Shown here piece after piece: positions 1 to 8,024 of a stretch of 64,000 bases of DNA (positions are counted from its first letter, which is position 1; every line of letters begins with the position of its first letter). The notes beneath the pieces are model-generated. The model saw only the letters and a program-made list of their open reading frames with translations. It ran no database searches and was not told where the DNA came from. The position numbers and the translations under genes are program-made. The DNA lies in NCBI GenBank assembly GCA_965115995.1, contig OZ220472.1, positions 2,480,001 to 2,544,000 of the forward strand, written 5' to 3'. Origin of the DNA: Poriferisodalis sp026713105. Lineage in GTDB: Bacteria > Actinomycetota > Acidimicrobiia > Acidimicrobiales > Poriferisodalaceae.

Positions 1-843
1 CTGTGGCTGCTGACGCACCGGATGGGGCTGCTGTCGGTCGGCCATGGAGCATTGACAGGCGTCGGCGCCTATGCAGCGCTGCACGCGGTCAACGACTTCG
101 GCTTGCCGCCGATGCTGATGCCCCTGGCCGGATTCGCTGCGGGCTGTGCGGTCGGCGCGCTGCTCGGCGTCCCGGCACTGCGCTTGCCAAAGGCCTATTT
201 GGCGTTGCTCACCTTGTCTGCCGCCGTGGCATTTCCCATCGTGCTGCGCCAGCTCGACGGCCCGCTGCCGGTGACCCTGGACAGTGAGTTCATTCCGCCT
301 GCATGGACCGGCATTGCGCCCAACGATGAGCACATCTGGGAGTTCTGGGTGGTCGCGGCGTGGGTGGCGGTCGCCTTCTGGCTGCTGCGCGGCCTGCTCA
401 GCGGACCGATCGGACGGGCGCTGGTCGCCACCCGCGACGAGCCGACCGCCGCTGCGACATTCGGCGTCTCGGTGTACCGACTGCGCCTGGCGGGGGTGAG
501 CCTCAGCAGCGGTCTCGCCGGCCTTGCAGGCGCTCTCATGCTGGTGCCGGTGAACTTCAACGATCAGTCGCTGTATCCCGAGGAACTGTCGATCAAGCTG
601 TTCGCTCTCACGATCGCCTTCGGCAGCACAGCCATCGGGGGCAGCCGACTCATCATGACGGTGCCAGCGGCGGCTGTACTCGTGCTGCTGCCGGTGTGGC
701 TCGTCGATCGGCCCGGCTGGGTGACCCAGGGCGGTTGGATCGGCTTCCTGAAGTCCGAGTTCTTCCTCTACGCGGCGCTGCTGCTGGTGGCCGCGTACGC
801 ACGCAGCCGCCGTGCGCGCGCAGTCAGGTCCTACGACGCGTGA
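1..843 (+). CDS. livM: Branched-chain amino-acid ABC transporter permease LivM (5' end missing)
   Basis: The frame is open from base 1, so the gene begins left of the window; the ATG at 22 is internal. About 280 residues are visible, made of repeated hydrophobic membrane segments. The cytoplasmic coupling loop carries the RDEPTAAATFGVSVYRLRL stretch typical of LivM/LivH permeases, which contacts the LivG/LivF ATPases. The family role is import of branched-chain amino acids or related carboxamides. No ATPase or binding protein follows it here, so the partners should lie to the left. The TGA stop overlaps the GTG start of the methyltransferase (GTGA), which implies translational coupling. The exact substrate is unknown. 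Confidence 0.88.
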   Translation: MWLLTHRMGLLSVGHGALTGVGAYAALHAVNDFGLPPMLMPLAGFAAGCAVGALLGVPALRLPKAYLALLTLSAAVAFPIVLRQLDGPLPVTLDSEFIPPAWTGIAPNDEHIWEFWVVAAWVAVAFWLLRGLLSGPIGRALVATRDEPTAAATFGVSVYRLRLAGVSLSSGLAGLAGALMLVPVNFNDQSLYPEELSIKLFALTIAFGSTAIGGSRLIMTVPAAAVLVLLPVWLVDRPGWVTQGGWIGFLKSEFFLYAALLLVAAYARSRRARAVRSYDA

Positions 844-1418
844 GTGCCGCCGACCGCTGGGACGCGAAGTACGCCGAGTGGGAGGAGCCTGGGCTGCCCT
901 CGGAATTCGTCACCGGCTGCGCGGACATGCTCGCCGATTGCCCGACGGCCGTCGACCTCGCCGGCGGCGCAGGCGGCACGGCGCTCTGGCTGGCTGCGCA
1001 AGGTATCGACACAACCCTGGTCGACGTCTCCGAGCGGGCCCTCGAGATCGCCCGCACCGCCGCCGGCGAGCGCAGTCTGCGACTGCGAACCGTGCAGGCC
1101 GATCTGGAATCCGAGCCGCTGCCGACGGTCGCCGATCTCGGCGGCAACGGCGGATGGCACGCAGCGGTGTGCACCAACTTCCTGTACCGGCCGATGCTCG
1201 GCGCTCTGGGCAGCCTGCTCGTGCCCGGTGGCATCGCGCTGGTGCTGATCGCCACGGTCGACAACCTGCTGCACAACGCGCGCCCGGGCCGCCCATTTCT
1301 CGTCGAGCGCGGCGAGTTGCCCGAGCTGTGCAGCGGGCTCGAGCCAATCAGCTTCGAAGAGGGTTGGTTCGGCCACCGCCACGAGGCCCGCCTCGTGGCC
1401 CGCCGCCCAGGCGTTTAG
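840..1418 (+). CDS. Class I SAM-dependent methyltransferase, small
   Basis: This 192-residue protein starts at a GTG overlapping the livM stop. Motif I of the SAM-binding Rossmann fold is clear (VDLAGGAGG, residues 38-46), followed by the acidic ribose-binding end of strand 2 (LVDVS, Asp62). A carboxy-terminal strand pattern (LVPGGIALVLI) fits the core methyltransferase sheet. It resembles short methyltransferases of the tellurite-resistance/Methyltransf_25 type, whose substrates are mostly unknown. Its coupling to an importer permease gives no obvious substrate clue. The stop overlaps the convergent SDR stop by 4 bp. The fold is confident; the acceptor is not. Confidence 0.8.
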   Translation: MSAADRWDAKYAEWEEPGLPSEFVTGCADMLADCPTAVDLAGGAGGTALWLAAQGIDTTLVDVSERALEIARTAAGERSLRLRTVQADLESEPLPTVADLGGNGGWHAAVCTNFLYRPMLGALGSLLVPGGIALVLIATVDNLLHNARPGRPFLVERGELPELCSGLEPISFEEGWFGHRHEARLVARRPGV

Positions 1419-2251
1419 CTGAGCAGCCAGTCGGCTGGGGTGATGTCGGAGTCCGCGAACAGCCGGGACTGGAAGCGGCGCATGCCCGACAGCCACCGAT
1501 CGATGTCCGACGCCTTGCGCTCTCGATAGGTCTGCACCTCAGGGTGGGGCAGCACCAAGAAGCGCTCTTCGGCCATGGCTTCGATGACGGTGTCGGCCAA
1601 CTGCGAGGGCTGCAAGACGCCATCGCCTGCTGCGGCCCCGGGGGTGCCGCGCTCCTGGTTTCCGTTGCCGGTGCGGTCGGGGCTGTTGGCCAAGATATTG
1701 GTCTCGACGGCCTGCGGGCACAGCATCGACACCACGATGCCCTTGTCGCCGTAGGTGATCGACAGGAACTCCCCCAGCGACACCGCTGCGGCCTTGGTGA
1801 CGGCGTACTGCAGCGAGCCGAGCTGGGTCAGCAGGCCCGCCGCAGAGGCCGTGTTCAGCAGGTAGCCGCCGCCGCCCTCGACCATGACGGGCACCGCGGC
1901 ACGCGCCGCATACACGTGAGACATCACATGCACTTCCCACATGCGCTGGATCTCGTCGTTCGCGACTTCGAGCCCACCTTGGGTCACGTAGCCGGCGTTG
2001 GACACGAACACGTCGAGCGCACCGTGAGCAGCCACCGTGTCGGCCACCACCGCCTTGATGGCCTCCTCGTCGGTGACGTCGAGCCCGACGGCCGTACCGC
2101 CCACCCGGTCAGCCACCGCCTGCGCGCCGGCTCCGTCTCGGTCGACGACCACCACCGCCCGCGCTCCTTCAGCCGTGAAGCGCTCAGCGAGCGCTTCCCC
2201 GATCCCGCTTGCGCCGCCAGTGACGACAGCGACTTTGCCTGCAAGTTCCAT
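1415..2251 (-). CDS. SDR family NAD(P)-dependent oxidoreductase
   Basis: A 278-residue short-chain dehydrogenase/reductase. The cofactor-binding TGGASGIG motif is at residues 11-18, followed by VSNAG and an intact YxxxK catalytic motif (LQYAVTKAA). The ATG at 2251 is chosen because the protein then begins five residues before the first strand, as is usual. It probably oxidises or reduces an alcohol/ketone; the carboxy-terminal extension is somewhat longer than in minimal SDRs. It is divergent from the CoA-transferase at 2304, with only 52 bp between the starts, so the two probably share a control region and a pathway. Substrate not predictable from sequence. Confidence 0.88.
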   Translation of the reverse strand: MELAGKVAVVTGGASGIGEALAERFTAEGARAVVVVDRDGAGAQAVADRVGGTAVGLDVTDEEAIKAVVADTVAAHGALDVFVSNAGYVTQGGLEVANDEIQRMWEVHVMSHVYAARAAVPVMVEGGGGYLLNTASAAGLLTQLGSLQYAVTKAAAVSLGEFLSITYGDKGIVVSMLCPQAVETNILANSPDRTGNGNQERGTPGAAAGDGVLQPSQLADTVIEAMAEERFLVLPHPEVQTYRERKASDIDRWLSGMRRFQSRLFADSDITPADWLLS

Positions 2252-2303
2252 GGCCGGGCAGCGTAATCTCGCGACTCCGACTCGACGCTGGCTTGGAGGT
2301 TCC

Positions 2304-3530
2304 GTGGCAGCTCCGCTGGACGATGTGAAGGTGATCGAGGTGGACAGCTGGATGGCCACGCCGTCGGCGGGGGCGATCCTGGCCGACCTCGGCGCGGATG
2401 TCATCAAGGTGGAACCGCTCGAGGGCGACCCCGCCCGGGGCTTCAGCCGCCCGGCCAAGCTGCCGCCCGAGATCAAGGACTACGACTTCCAGTTCGACGT
2501 GGACAACCGGGGCAAGCGCTCGATTGCCGTGGATCTGGCCTCCGCACAGGGCCAAGCGGTGGTCCACCGGCTCATCGCGGACGCCGACGTGTTCATGTGC
2601 AACCTGCTCGTGCACCGCCAGGAGCGATTCGCGCTCGACCCCAACACTGTGACGGCGGTCAATCCGCGCATCGTCCACGCCACGCTGACCGGCTACGGCA
2701 CCACGGGCCCTGAGGCGTGGCGTCCGGGATACGACGTGACTGCGTTCTTCGGCCGCTCGGGCATCTATGACGCCATGCGGGAAGGCCCCGACGGCGCGGT
2801 GCCGATGGCCCGCCCAGCCCAGGGCGACCACACCACCGGCCTCGCACTCGTGGGCGCCGTGCTCGCAGCGCTGCGGCTGGCCGAGCGCACCGGCGAAGCG
2901 CAGGTAGTTGAGACCTCGCTGTATGAGACCGCGGTGTGGACCCAGGCCTCCGATTACGCCATCACCGCCATGGACCGGGCGCCGCTGCGTCAGCGTGCCC
3001 GCGAGAACATGATCATCCCCACCGCCAACCGCTACCCCTGCGGCGACGGCAAGTGGGTGGTGTTCAACATGCCCCAAGACAGCGCCTGGCCGCTGCTGTG
3101 CCGGGTGATCGAGCGTCTCGACTGGCTAGAAGATGAGCGTTTCGGCGACATCCGCGGCCGGTTCGCGCACATGCCCGAGATCGTCGCCGGCATCGACGAG
3201 GCGCTGGCACACCGCACCCGCGACGAGTGGGGCAAGATCTTCGACGACGAGGGGATCATCTGGGGTCCGGTGCTGGGGCTGCACGAAGTAGCCGACGATC
3301 CCCAGGCCGAGGCACTGGGCCTGTTCCCCACGCTCGACAGCCCCGACATCGGCGAATACCGCAGCGTGGGCATCCCGATGCGGTTCGCTAACGCCGATGT
3401 CGGCCCCCGCGGCCCGTCGCCCAAGCTGGGCGAAGACACCCGCGAAGTGTTGGCTGCCGCGGGCGTGCCCGCCGCGGAAATCGACAGCCTCATTGCCGAT
3501 GGTGCGGTACGAGAGGCCGACGCCGACTGA
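2304..3530 (+). CDS. Family III CoA-transferase (CaiB/BaiF type)
   Basis: A 408-residue protein with the family III layout: an amino-terminal LADLGADVIKVEP nucleotide-type segment and the catalytic aspartate in a GDHTTG context (Asp175), near the Asp169 position of formyl-CoA transferase. The GTG at 2304 follows a GGAGG site at 2295-2299; an in-frame ATG at 2250 would add 18 residues but overlaps the divergent SDR start. Family members move CoA between organic acids, usually to activate a carboxylate for degradation. It is divergent with an SDR, suggesting a joint acyl-CoA degradation step. The donor and acceptor acids are unknown. Confidence 0.88.
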   Translation: MAAPLDDVKVIEVDSWMATPSAGAILADLGADVIKVEPLEGDPARGFSRPAKLPPEIKDYDFQFDVDNRGKRSIAVDLASAQGQAVVHRLIADADVFMCNLLVHRQERFALDPNTVTAVNPRIVHATLTGYGTTGPEAWRPGYDVTAFFGRSGIYDAMREGPDGAVPMARPAQGDHTTGLALVGAVLAALRLAERTGEAQVVETSLYETAVWTQASDYAITAMDRAPLRQRARENMIIPTANRYPCGDGKWVVFNMPQDSAWPLLCRVIERLDWLEDERFGDIRGRFAHMPEIVAGIDEALAHRTRDEWGKIFDDEGIIWGPVLGLHEVADDPQAEALGLFPTLDSPDIGEYRSVGIPMRFANADVGPRGPSPKLGEDTREVLAAAGVPAAEIDSLIADGAVREADAD

Positions 3531-3629
3531 GGCCGCGGTGGTGGCTGGCGGTTGCCCGCTCTCGTGGAGGCTCACTAAGTTCGCTGGCACAGACCGTCTG
3601 TGCACTTTGCTCCGCAAGGAGGGGCCGAC

Positions 3630-4475
3630 ATGCGACACGTCTTGATCGTGGCCAACCAAACCCTCGTCGGCAGTCACCTGCACGAACGGGTCGAGCACAT
3701 CTTGGCCGTGGATCCCGAGACCCGGTTCCACATCGTGGTACCCGCCACGGGCGCCAATGGACCCGACCCGGCGCGCGCCCTCGCAGGCGCCCGCCGCCGG
3801 CTCAGCCAGGCGTTCGAGGCACTCGACGACATCGGCGCCCGTGTCACCGGCGAGGTGGGCCCCGCACACCCGGTGGTCGCAGTCAACCTGGCGATCGACC
3901 GGCTGAGCCCCGACCTCATCGTGTTGAGCACGCTGCCGGCAGGCGCGAGCCGGTGGCTGCACCTCGACCTGCCGCACCGCCTGCAGCGGCGCTTCGGCGT
4001 ACCCGTCGAGCACGTCACGGCCGAAACACAGACCGTCGACCGCGCAGGCACGTTCGAGCCGCCCGTCATCCATACCCCTGACGACACCGTGCACGTGCTG
4101 CTGGCCGAAGAAAACCAGCACGACGTCGACCTGATCTCGATGGCGCTGGCCGAGGCAGGCACGCGCAACCAACTTCGTGTTGCCCATGACGGTGCGAACG
4201 CCTTGGCGTTCATGCGCGCCATAGGTCCGTCGGAGGTTGACTTGGTGCTGTTCGACCTGAAGCTGCCGGTGGTCAGCGGGTTCGACCTGCTCGCCGAAGT
4301 CCGTGCAGCCGACGAGTTCGACAAGGTCATGATGGTTGCGCTCACCACCGACGAAGCTGCCGAAGACCGCGCCCGCGCCTACGACCTCGGCGCCGACGCA
4401 TTCGTGATGAAGCGACCCGACTACAGCCAGATGGCCCACGTCATCGACGACCTGCTGGCCGAAGTCGCCGGCTGA
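3630..4475 (+). CDS. UspA-like domain fused to a response-regulator receiver domain
   Basis: A 281-residue protein starting at ATG 3630 behind an excellent AAGGAGG site (3616-3622). Residues 1-130 look like a UspA-type alpha/beta fold (HVLIVANQ start, DLIVLSTLPAG segment). From residue 154 there is a receiver domain of the Rcp1 kind: an acidic pocket (LLAEENQHD), the phospho-acceptor Asp209 in FDLKLP, a Thr near 239 and Lys261 in VMKRP. There is no DNA-binding or other output domain. Receiver-only proteins of this kind usually act by protein contact downstream of a histidine kinase or phytochrome. No kinase gene is nearby. The fusion is unusual; the function is unknown. Confidence 0.8.
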   Translation: MRHVLIVANQTLVGSHLHERVEHILAVDPETRFHIVVPATGANGPDPARALAGARRRLSQAFEALDDIGARVTGEVGPAHPVVAVNLAIDRLSPDLIVLSTLPAGASRWLHLDLPHRLQRRFGVPVEHVTAETQTVDRAGTFEPPVIHTPDDTVHVLLAEENQHDVDLISMALAEAGTRNQLRVAHDGANALAFMRAIGPSEVDLVLFDLKLPVVSGFDLLAEVRAADEFDKVMMVALTTDEAAEDRARAYDLGADAFVMKRPDYSQMAHVIDDLLAEVAG

Positions 4476-4505
4476 CCGGCGATCATCAGACACGACGCCG
4501 GGTAG

Positions 4506-5447
4506 CTATCGATCAGCGCCCTCACGGGCGGCCGCCATGCCACCGGGAAAGCCGATCTCGGCCGGGGCCTCGACTTGGCTCTGCAGCACCCAGCCGAGCT
4601 GGCCGTGCTGATCCCAGATCGCCGTGTGGGTGCCGGCCAGGCCCTGCGCCGTGCCGACGGTGGCCGCGTCGAAGTAGAACCATTCCCCCAGCGGGACGCG
4701 CAGCAGCTGCAGCGTCACGTCGGTGTTGATGTACGCGCCGCCTGAGGGCGAGAAGTCCCAGCCGATGGCTGCCCCGAGGTCGGCCAGCGCCGCAATCTGG
4801 ACCAATGACGACGGCTTCTCGCCCTCCATGAGCCTGTGGTCCAATCGCAGCCACGTGCGGCCGGGGCCCGGCTCCTCGGTGGAACCGCCCACGAATCGCA
4901 GATCGACGGCGTCGGCATTGAAACCGGGGCGCGGGTACTCGATGTCGGGATTCGCGCCGGGATCGGCCCGTTCCGCGGGAATCGGCGGCAGCGACTGCCC
5001 GTCGCTCGCCGCCGCCGCAGTCGGATTCGTCGGCGTCAGCCACTGCGAGGTCGCTCGCGCCACCAGGCGCCCGCTCCCCAGCGCTCCGCCCTCGGTTGGC
5101 ACGGCCCGCACCTCGGCGTCGACAAGCGCTGTCCTCTTGCCCGCCTTGACGGTGGCGGCCGTGACCTCGTAGGTCGCCATCGGCATGCCCGAGAGGATCT
5201 CGACTGTCAGCCGGCTGCACACCTGATTGATGCCGAGCCGTTGCTGTTCGCGCTCGACTGCCCAGCCCAGCAGGCCGCAGATGGCACCGCCGTGCATCAC
5301 CTGGTGAGCCCACGGGCCACGCGTCAGCTCGGTGGCGCGCACGCCGCCCGGTTCTGAGACGAACAGCGCTGGCGGCATCGGGTTCATTGGGGGTCCGTCA
5401 GGGCTGCCGTGGGCGGCAGTGCTGTTGTCGGAGATGATGTTCGCCAC
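4506..5447 (-). CDS. Acyl-CoA thioesterase-like protein, double hotdog (TesB-like)
   Basis: A 313-residue protein with the shape of the TesB/thioesterase-like superfamily. An amino-terminal hotdog carries the MHGGAICGLLGWAVE helix and a later half reads SLVQIAALADLGAAIGWDFS, the usual second-domain active-site region. Such enzymes hydrolyse acyl-CoA thioesters in the cytoplasm. It is convergent with the upstream receiver-domain gene (30 bp between stops), and its start lies 83 bp from the divergent TRAP operon at 5531. The ATG at 5447 is used; an internal Met at residue 21 is an alternative that would remove a low-complexity amino terminus. Confidence 0.78.
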   Translation of the reverse strand: MANIISDNSTAAHGSPDGPPMNPMPPALFVSEPGGVRATELTRGPWAHQVMHGGAICGLLGWAVEREQQRLGINQVCSRLTVEILSGMPMATYEVTAATVKAGKRTALVDAEVRAVPTEGGALGSGRLVARATSQWLTPTNPTAAAASDGQSLPPIPAERADPGANPDIEYPRPGFNADAVDLRFVGGSTEEPGPGRTWLRLDHRLMEGEKPSSLVQIAALADLGAAIGWDFSPSGGAYINTDVTLQLLRVPLGEWFYFDAATVGTAQGLAGTHTAIWDQHGQLGWVLQSQVEAPAEIGFPGGMAAAREGADR

Positions 5448-5530
5448 GGCGACAAGCTAGGTGGCAGGATGTTGGATCGCCTGTTTCCGCGTTCGAGCGG
5501 CACCGGCAAGCGACAGGGGGAAGGGGCGAC

Positions 5531-6355
5531 GTGACCGACACAGCCACGGCCGCCCCCCAAGCACCGCCGGTGACGACGGCGATGCCCTGGTGGGCGCGAT
5601 TGCATCCCCTCGGCTGGCTCGCCGGCACCACGATCGTCGTTGCGATCGTCGCCCGGCTGTTGTGGGACACCGAGTACTGGATCGGCAACCTGCTGTGGTG
5701 GAACTGGCTGGTGCTGGCAGGCGCACTGGCGATGGGGTTCTGGCACGACGGGCTCGACCGGCTGCGCCGGGGCGTGGAGACCATCTCCACCTTCAGCTTG
5801 AACGTGTCGTGGATCCTCGCCTGGCTGGTCTTCGGGCTGCAGCTGTTCAACGTCATCACCCGCTACGGCAACGACCTCGTCGAGACCGACATCCTCTTCG
5901 GCGAAACCACCAGCCTGGCGTGGCAGTCGTTCGGGCTGATGTTCCTCATCGCCATCAACTTCGGCGTGCGTGATGGCGTGAACCCGCGCATCGACTTCTG
6001 GTGGGCCAACTTCAGCCCCAAGCGCAAGGCCTGGCTCGATTTCGTCATTCACTCCGCGCTGCTGCTGCCCTTCATCGTCATGGCCATCCGGATCCTCAAG
6101 GGCTACGCGGCCACCTCACTGGGCCGCCGGCACAACGGCGAATGGCCGAGCAGCTGGCGGGTGTGGGAGACCTGGGAGGAAGCGGTCGACGCCGGCGGGC
6201 TGCCTGTCGGCCCGATCAAGGTGATGATCCTCATCGCCTTCGTGCTGTTCGGGCTGCAAGTCATCGCGGAGCTGATCAAGACCGGCTTCGTGATGATCGG
6301 CAACGAGGAGAAGGGCGACATCGTCGAACACGAGTCGCCGCTGCGGGTCGAGTAG
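5531..6355 (+). CDS. dctQ: TRAP transporter small permease DctQ
   Basis: A 274-residue membrane protein beginning at GTG 5531, with four hydrophobic spans in the DctQ arrangement and the tryptophan-rich loop usual in this family. It is longer than the usual 160-180 residues because of an extended amino terminus and a long loop before the last span. DctQ pairs with DctM to form the membrane part of a sodium-driven tripartite importer. dctM follows after 7 bp, so the two are co-transcribed. Together with dctP it completes one TRAP system. Confidence 0.88.
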   Translation: MTDTATAAPQAPPVTTAMPWWARLHPLGWLAGTTIVVAIVARLLWDTEYWIGNLLWWNWLVLAGALAMGFWHDGLDRLRRGVETISTFSLNVSWILAWLVFGLQLFNVITRYGNDLVETDILFGETTSLAWQSFGLMFLIAINFGVRDGVNPRIDFWWANFSPKRKAWLDFVIHSALLLPFIVMAIRILKGYAATSLGRRHNGEWPSSWRVWETWEEAVDAGGLPVGPIKVMILIAFVLFGLQVIAELIKTGFVMIGNEEKGDIVEHESPLRVE

Positions 6356-6362
6356 CCGCTCC

Positions 6363-7931
6363 ATGAGTCATCTTCTGGCGATACTCGGCATGGACACGGG
6401 CGTTTTTCTGGCCCTGACGATGTTCATCGTCTTCATGGCGATGATCCTCACTGGCTACAACGTCGCGTTCTCGTTCGCCGCCACGGCCTTGGCGTTCGCA
6501 TTCATCGGCGACATCACCGGCTCGTTCAACACCGCCACGCTCAACACGCTGCCGGCGCGCTGGTTCGTGGCCATCAGCGACCCGGTGCTGCTGGCGGTGC
6601 CGCTATTCGTGCTGATGGGCGCGATCCTCGAGCGATCAGGCATGGCCGAGCGGCTGCTGAACGCCGTGGGCATGCTGATGGGCGCGCTGCGCGGCGGCGT
6701 GGCTGCTGCGGTGGTGCTGGTGGGCACGCTGCTGGCGGCCGCGACGGGCGTGGTGGCTGCCACCGTCATCGTGATGGGCCTGCTGTCGCTGCCAGCGATG
6801 GTGCGGCTCGGCTACGACAACAAGCTCTCGACCGGTGCCATCGCCGCCTCGGGCACGCTCGCGCAGCTCTTGCCGCCCAGCATCGTGCTGATCCTGCTGG
6901 CCCAGCAGATGGGCGTGGGCATCTTGGGCCTGTTCGCCGGTGCGCTGCTGCCCGGCCTGCTGCTCAGCGGCCTGTATGTGGCCTACGTGCTGGCCGTGTC
7001 GTGGTGGAAGCCCGACATGGGCCCGGCCATGCCCATCGAGGAACGCAAGCTGGCAGGCAACCCGTCGATCCAAACCAAACTGCTGATCGCCGCGCTGCTG
7101 GGCTTCATGGTCGGGTGCGTGATGCTGCTGGCCAACTTCCGCGTTGCGCTGATCGCCGCGGTGCTGGTGATGATCGCGAGCTTCGCCATCATGGCGTTCA
7201 CCCGGATGCTGGCGTGTGAGGTGCTCATCGCGATCGTGCCGATCGTGGTGCTCATCTTGGGCGTGCTGGTGTCGATCTTCCAGGGCATCGCCACGCCGTC
7301 CGAGTCGGGCGCTGTCGGAGTGTTCGGGGCGCTGGCGCTCACGGGCCTGAACTGGCTTTTTGATCGCCTGCTGCTGCGCGAAGGCGCCGCCCACATCACC
7401 CCCCAGTGGCGCCTCGGCCGGGCTGCTGTAGTGCAGGCCGGCAAGTCGACCACCAGCGTGGTGGTGCTGGTGATGACGCTGCTGTTCAGCTCCACCTTCT
7501 TCAGCGCCATGTTCTTCCAGCTCGGCGGCTCCGATCAGACCTCCGAATGGCTCACCTCCATCGGCGGCGGCAAGCTCGGCTTCGTCCTCATCGCGATGGT
7601 CGCGGTGTTCCTGCTGGGCATCAACCTGGAATTCCTCGAGATCACTTTCATCGTGGTGCCGATCTTCGTTCCCGCCATGGAGGTGCTGGGCTTCACCCAG
7701 GACGAGAAGATCTGGTTCGCCGTGATGATGGCGGTGAACCTGAACATGGCGTTCATCTCGCCGCCGGTGGGCTTCTCGCTGTTCTACCTCCAAAGCGTGG
7801 CGCCGCCCGAAGTGCGCACCGCCGACATCCACAAGGGCGCCATCCCGTTCATGGGATTGCAGTCGATCGCGCTGGTCATTCTGGGCGTGTTCCCGGGCAT
7901 CGTGTACACGTCGCTCGAGCTGTTCAGTTAG
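6363..7931 (+). CDS. dctM: TRAP transporter large permease DctM
   Basis: A 522-residue, very hydrophobic protein of the DctM/ion-transporter superfamily, with the characteristic glycine-rich segments around LLPPSIVLILLAQQMGVGI and the TPSESGAVGVFGAL repeat-type motif. It is about 90 residues longer than typical DctM, as in the large-permease subgroup often seen with alpha-keto-acid-type binding proteins. It couples import of an organic anion to sodium entry. It lies 7 bp downstream of dctQ. A hairpin with a T run separates it from dctP, 93 bp further on. Confidence 0.92.
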   Translation: MSHLLAILGMDTGVFLALTMFIVFMAMILTGYNVAFSFAATALAFAFIGDITGSFNTATLNTLPARWFVAISDPVLLAVPLFVLMGAILERSGMAERLLNAVGMLMGALRGGVAAAVVLVGTLLAAATGVVAATVIVMGLLSLPAMVRLGYDNKLSTGAIAASGTLAQLLPPSIVLILLAQQMGVGILGLFAGALLPGLLLSGLYVAYVLAVSWWKPDMGPAMPIEERKLAGNPSIQTKLLIAALLGFMVGCVMLLANFRVALIAAVLVMIASFAIMAFTRMLACEVLIAIVPIVVLILGVLVSIFQGIATPSESGAVGVFGALALTGLNWLFDRLLLREGAAHITPQWRLGRAAVVQAGKSTTSVVVLVMTLLFSSTFFSAMFFQLGGSDQTSEWLTSIGGGKLGFVLIAMVAVFLLGINLEFLEITFIVVPIFVPAMEVLGFTQDEKIWFAVMMAVNLNMAFISPPVGFSLFYLQSVAPPEVRTADIHKGAIPFMGLQSIALVILGVFPGIVYTSLELFS

Positions 7932-7986
7932 CTGCGCCCTCCTGTCAGCCACGGATTGGGCGCGTGCTAATTTCGCGTTCGGTAAT

Positions 7987-8009
7987 AGGCGCGTCTATGC
8001 GCGCCTTTT
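7987..8009 (+). terminator. Hairpin with T run between dctM and dctP
   Basis: AGGCGCG (7987-7993) and CGCGCCT (8000-8006) form a perfect 7-bp stem around the loop TCTATG, followed by TTTT. This looks like a short intrinsic terminator, or a hairpin that protects the 5' end of a processed dctP message. It lies just before the strong GGAGG ribosome site of dctP, so it may set the ratio of binding protein to permease. Confidence 0.55.
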
Positions 8010-8024
8010 GGGGAGGCACTACCT

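Noticed and set aside
6636..7952. 438-codon minus-strand frame over dctM
   Set aside because: His/Gln/Arg-rich composition with no membrane or enzyme motif; dctM on the other strand is clear.
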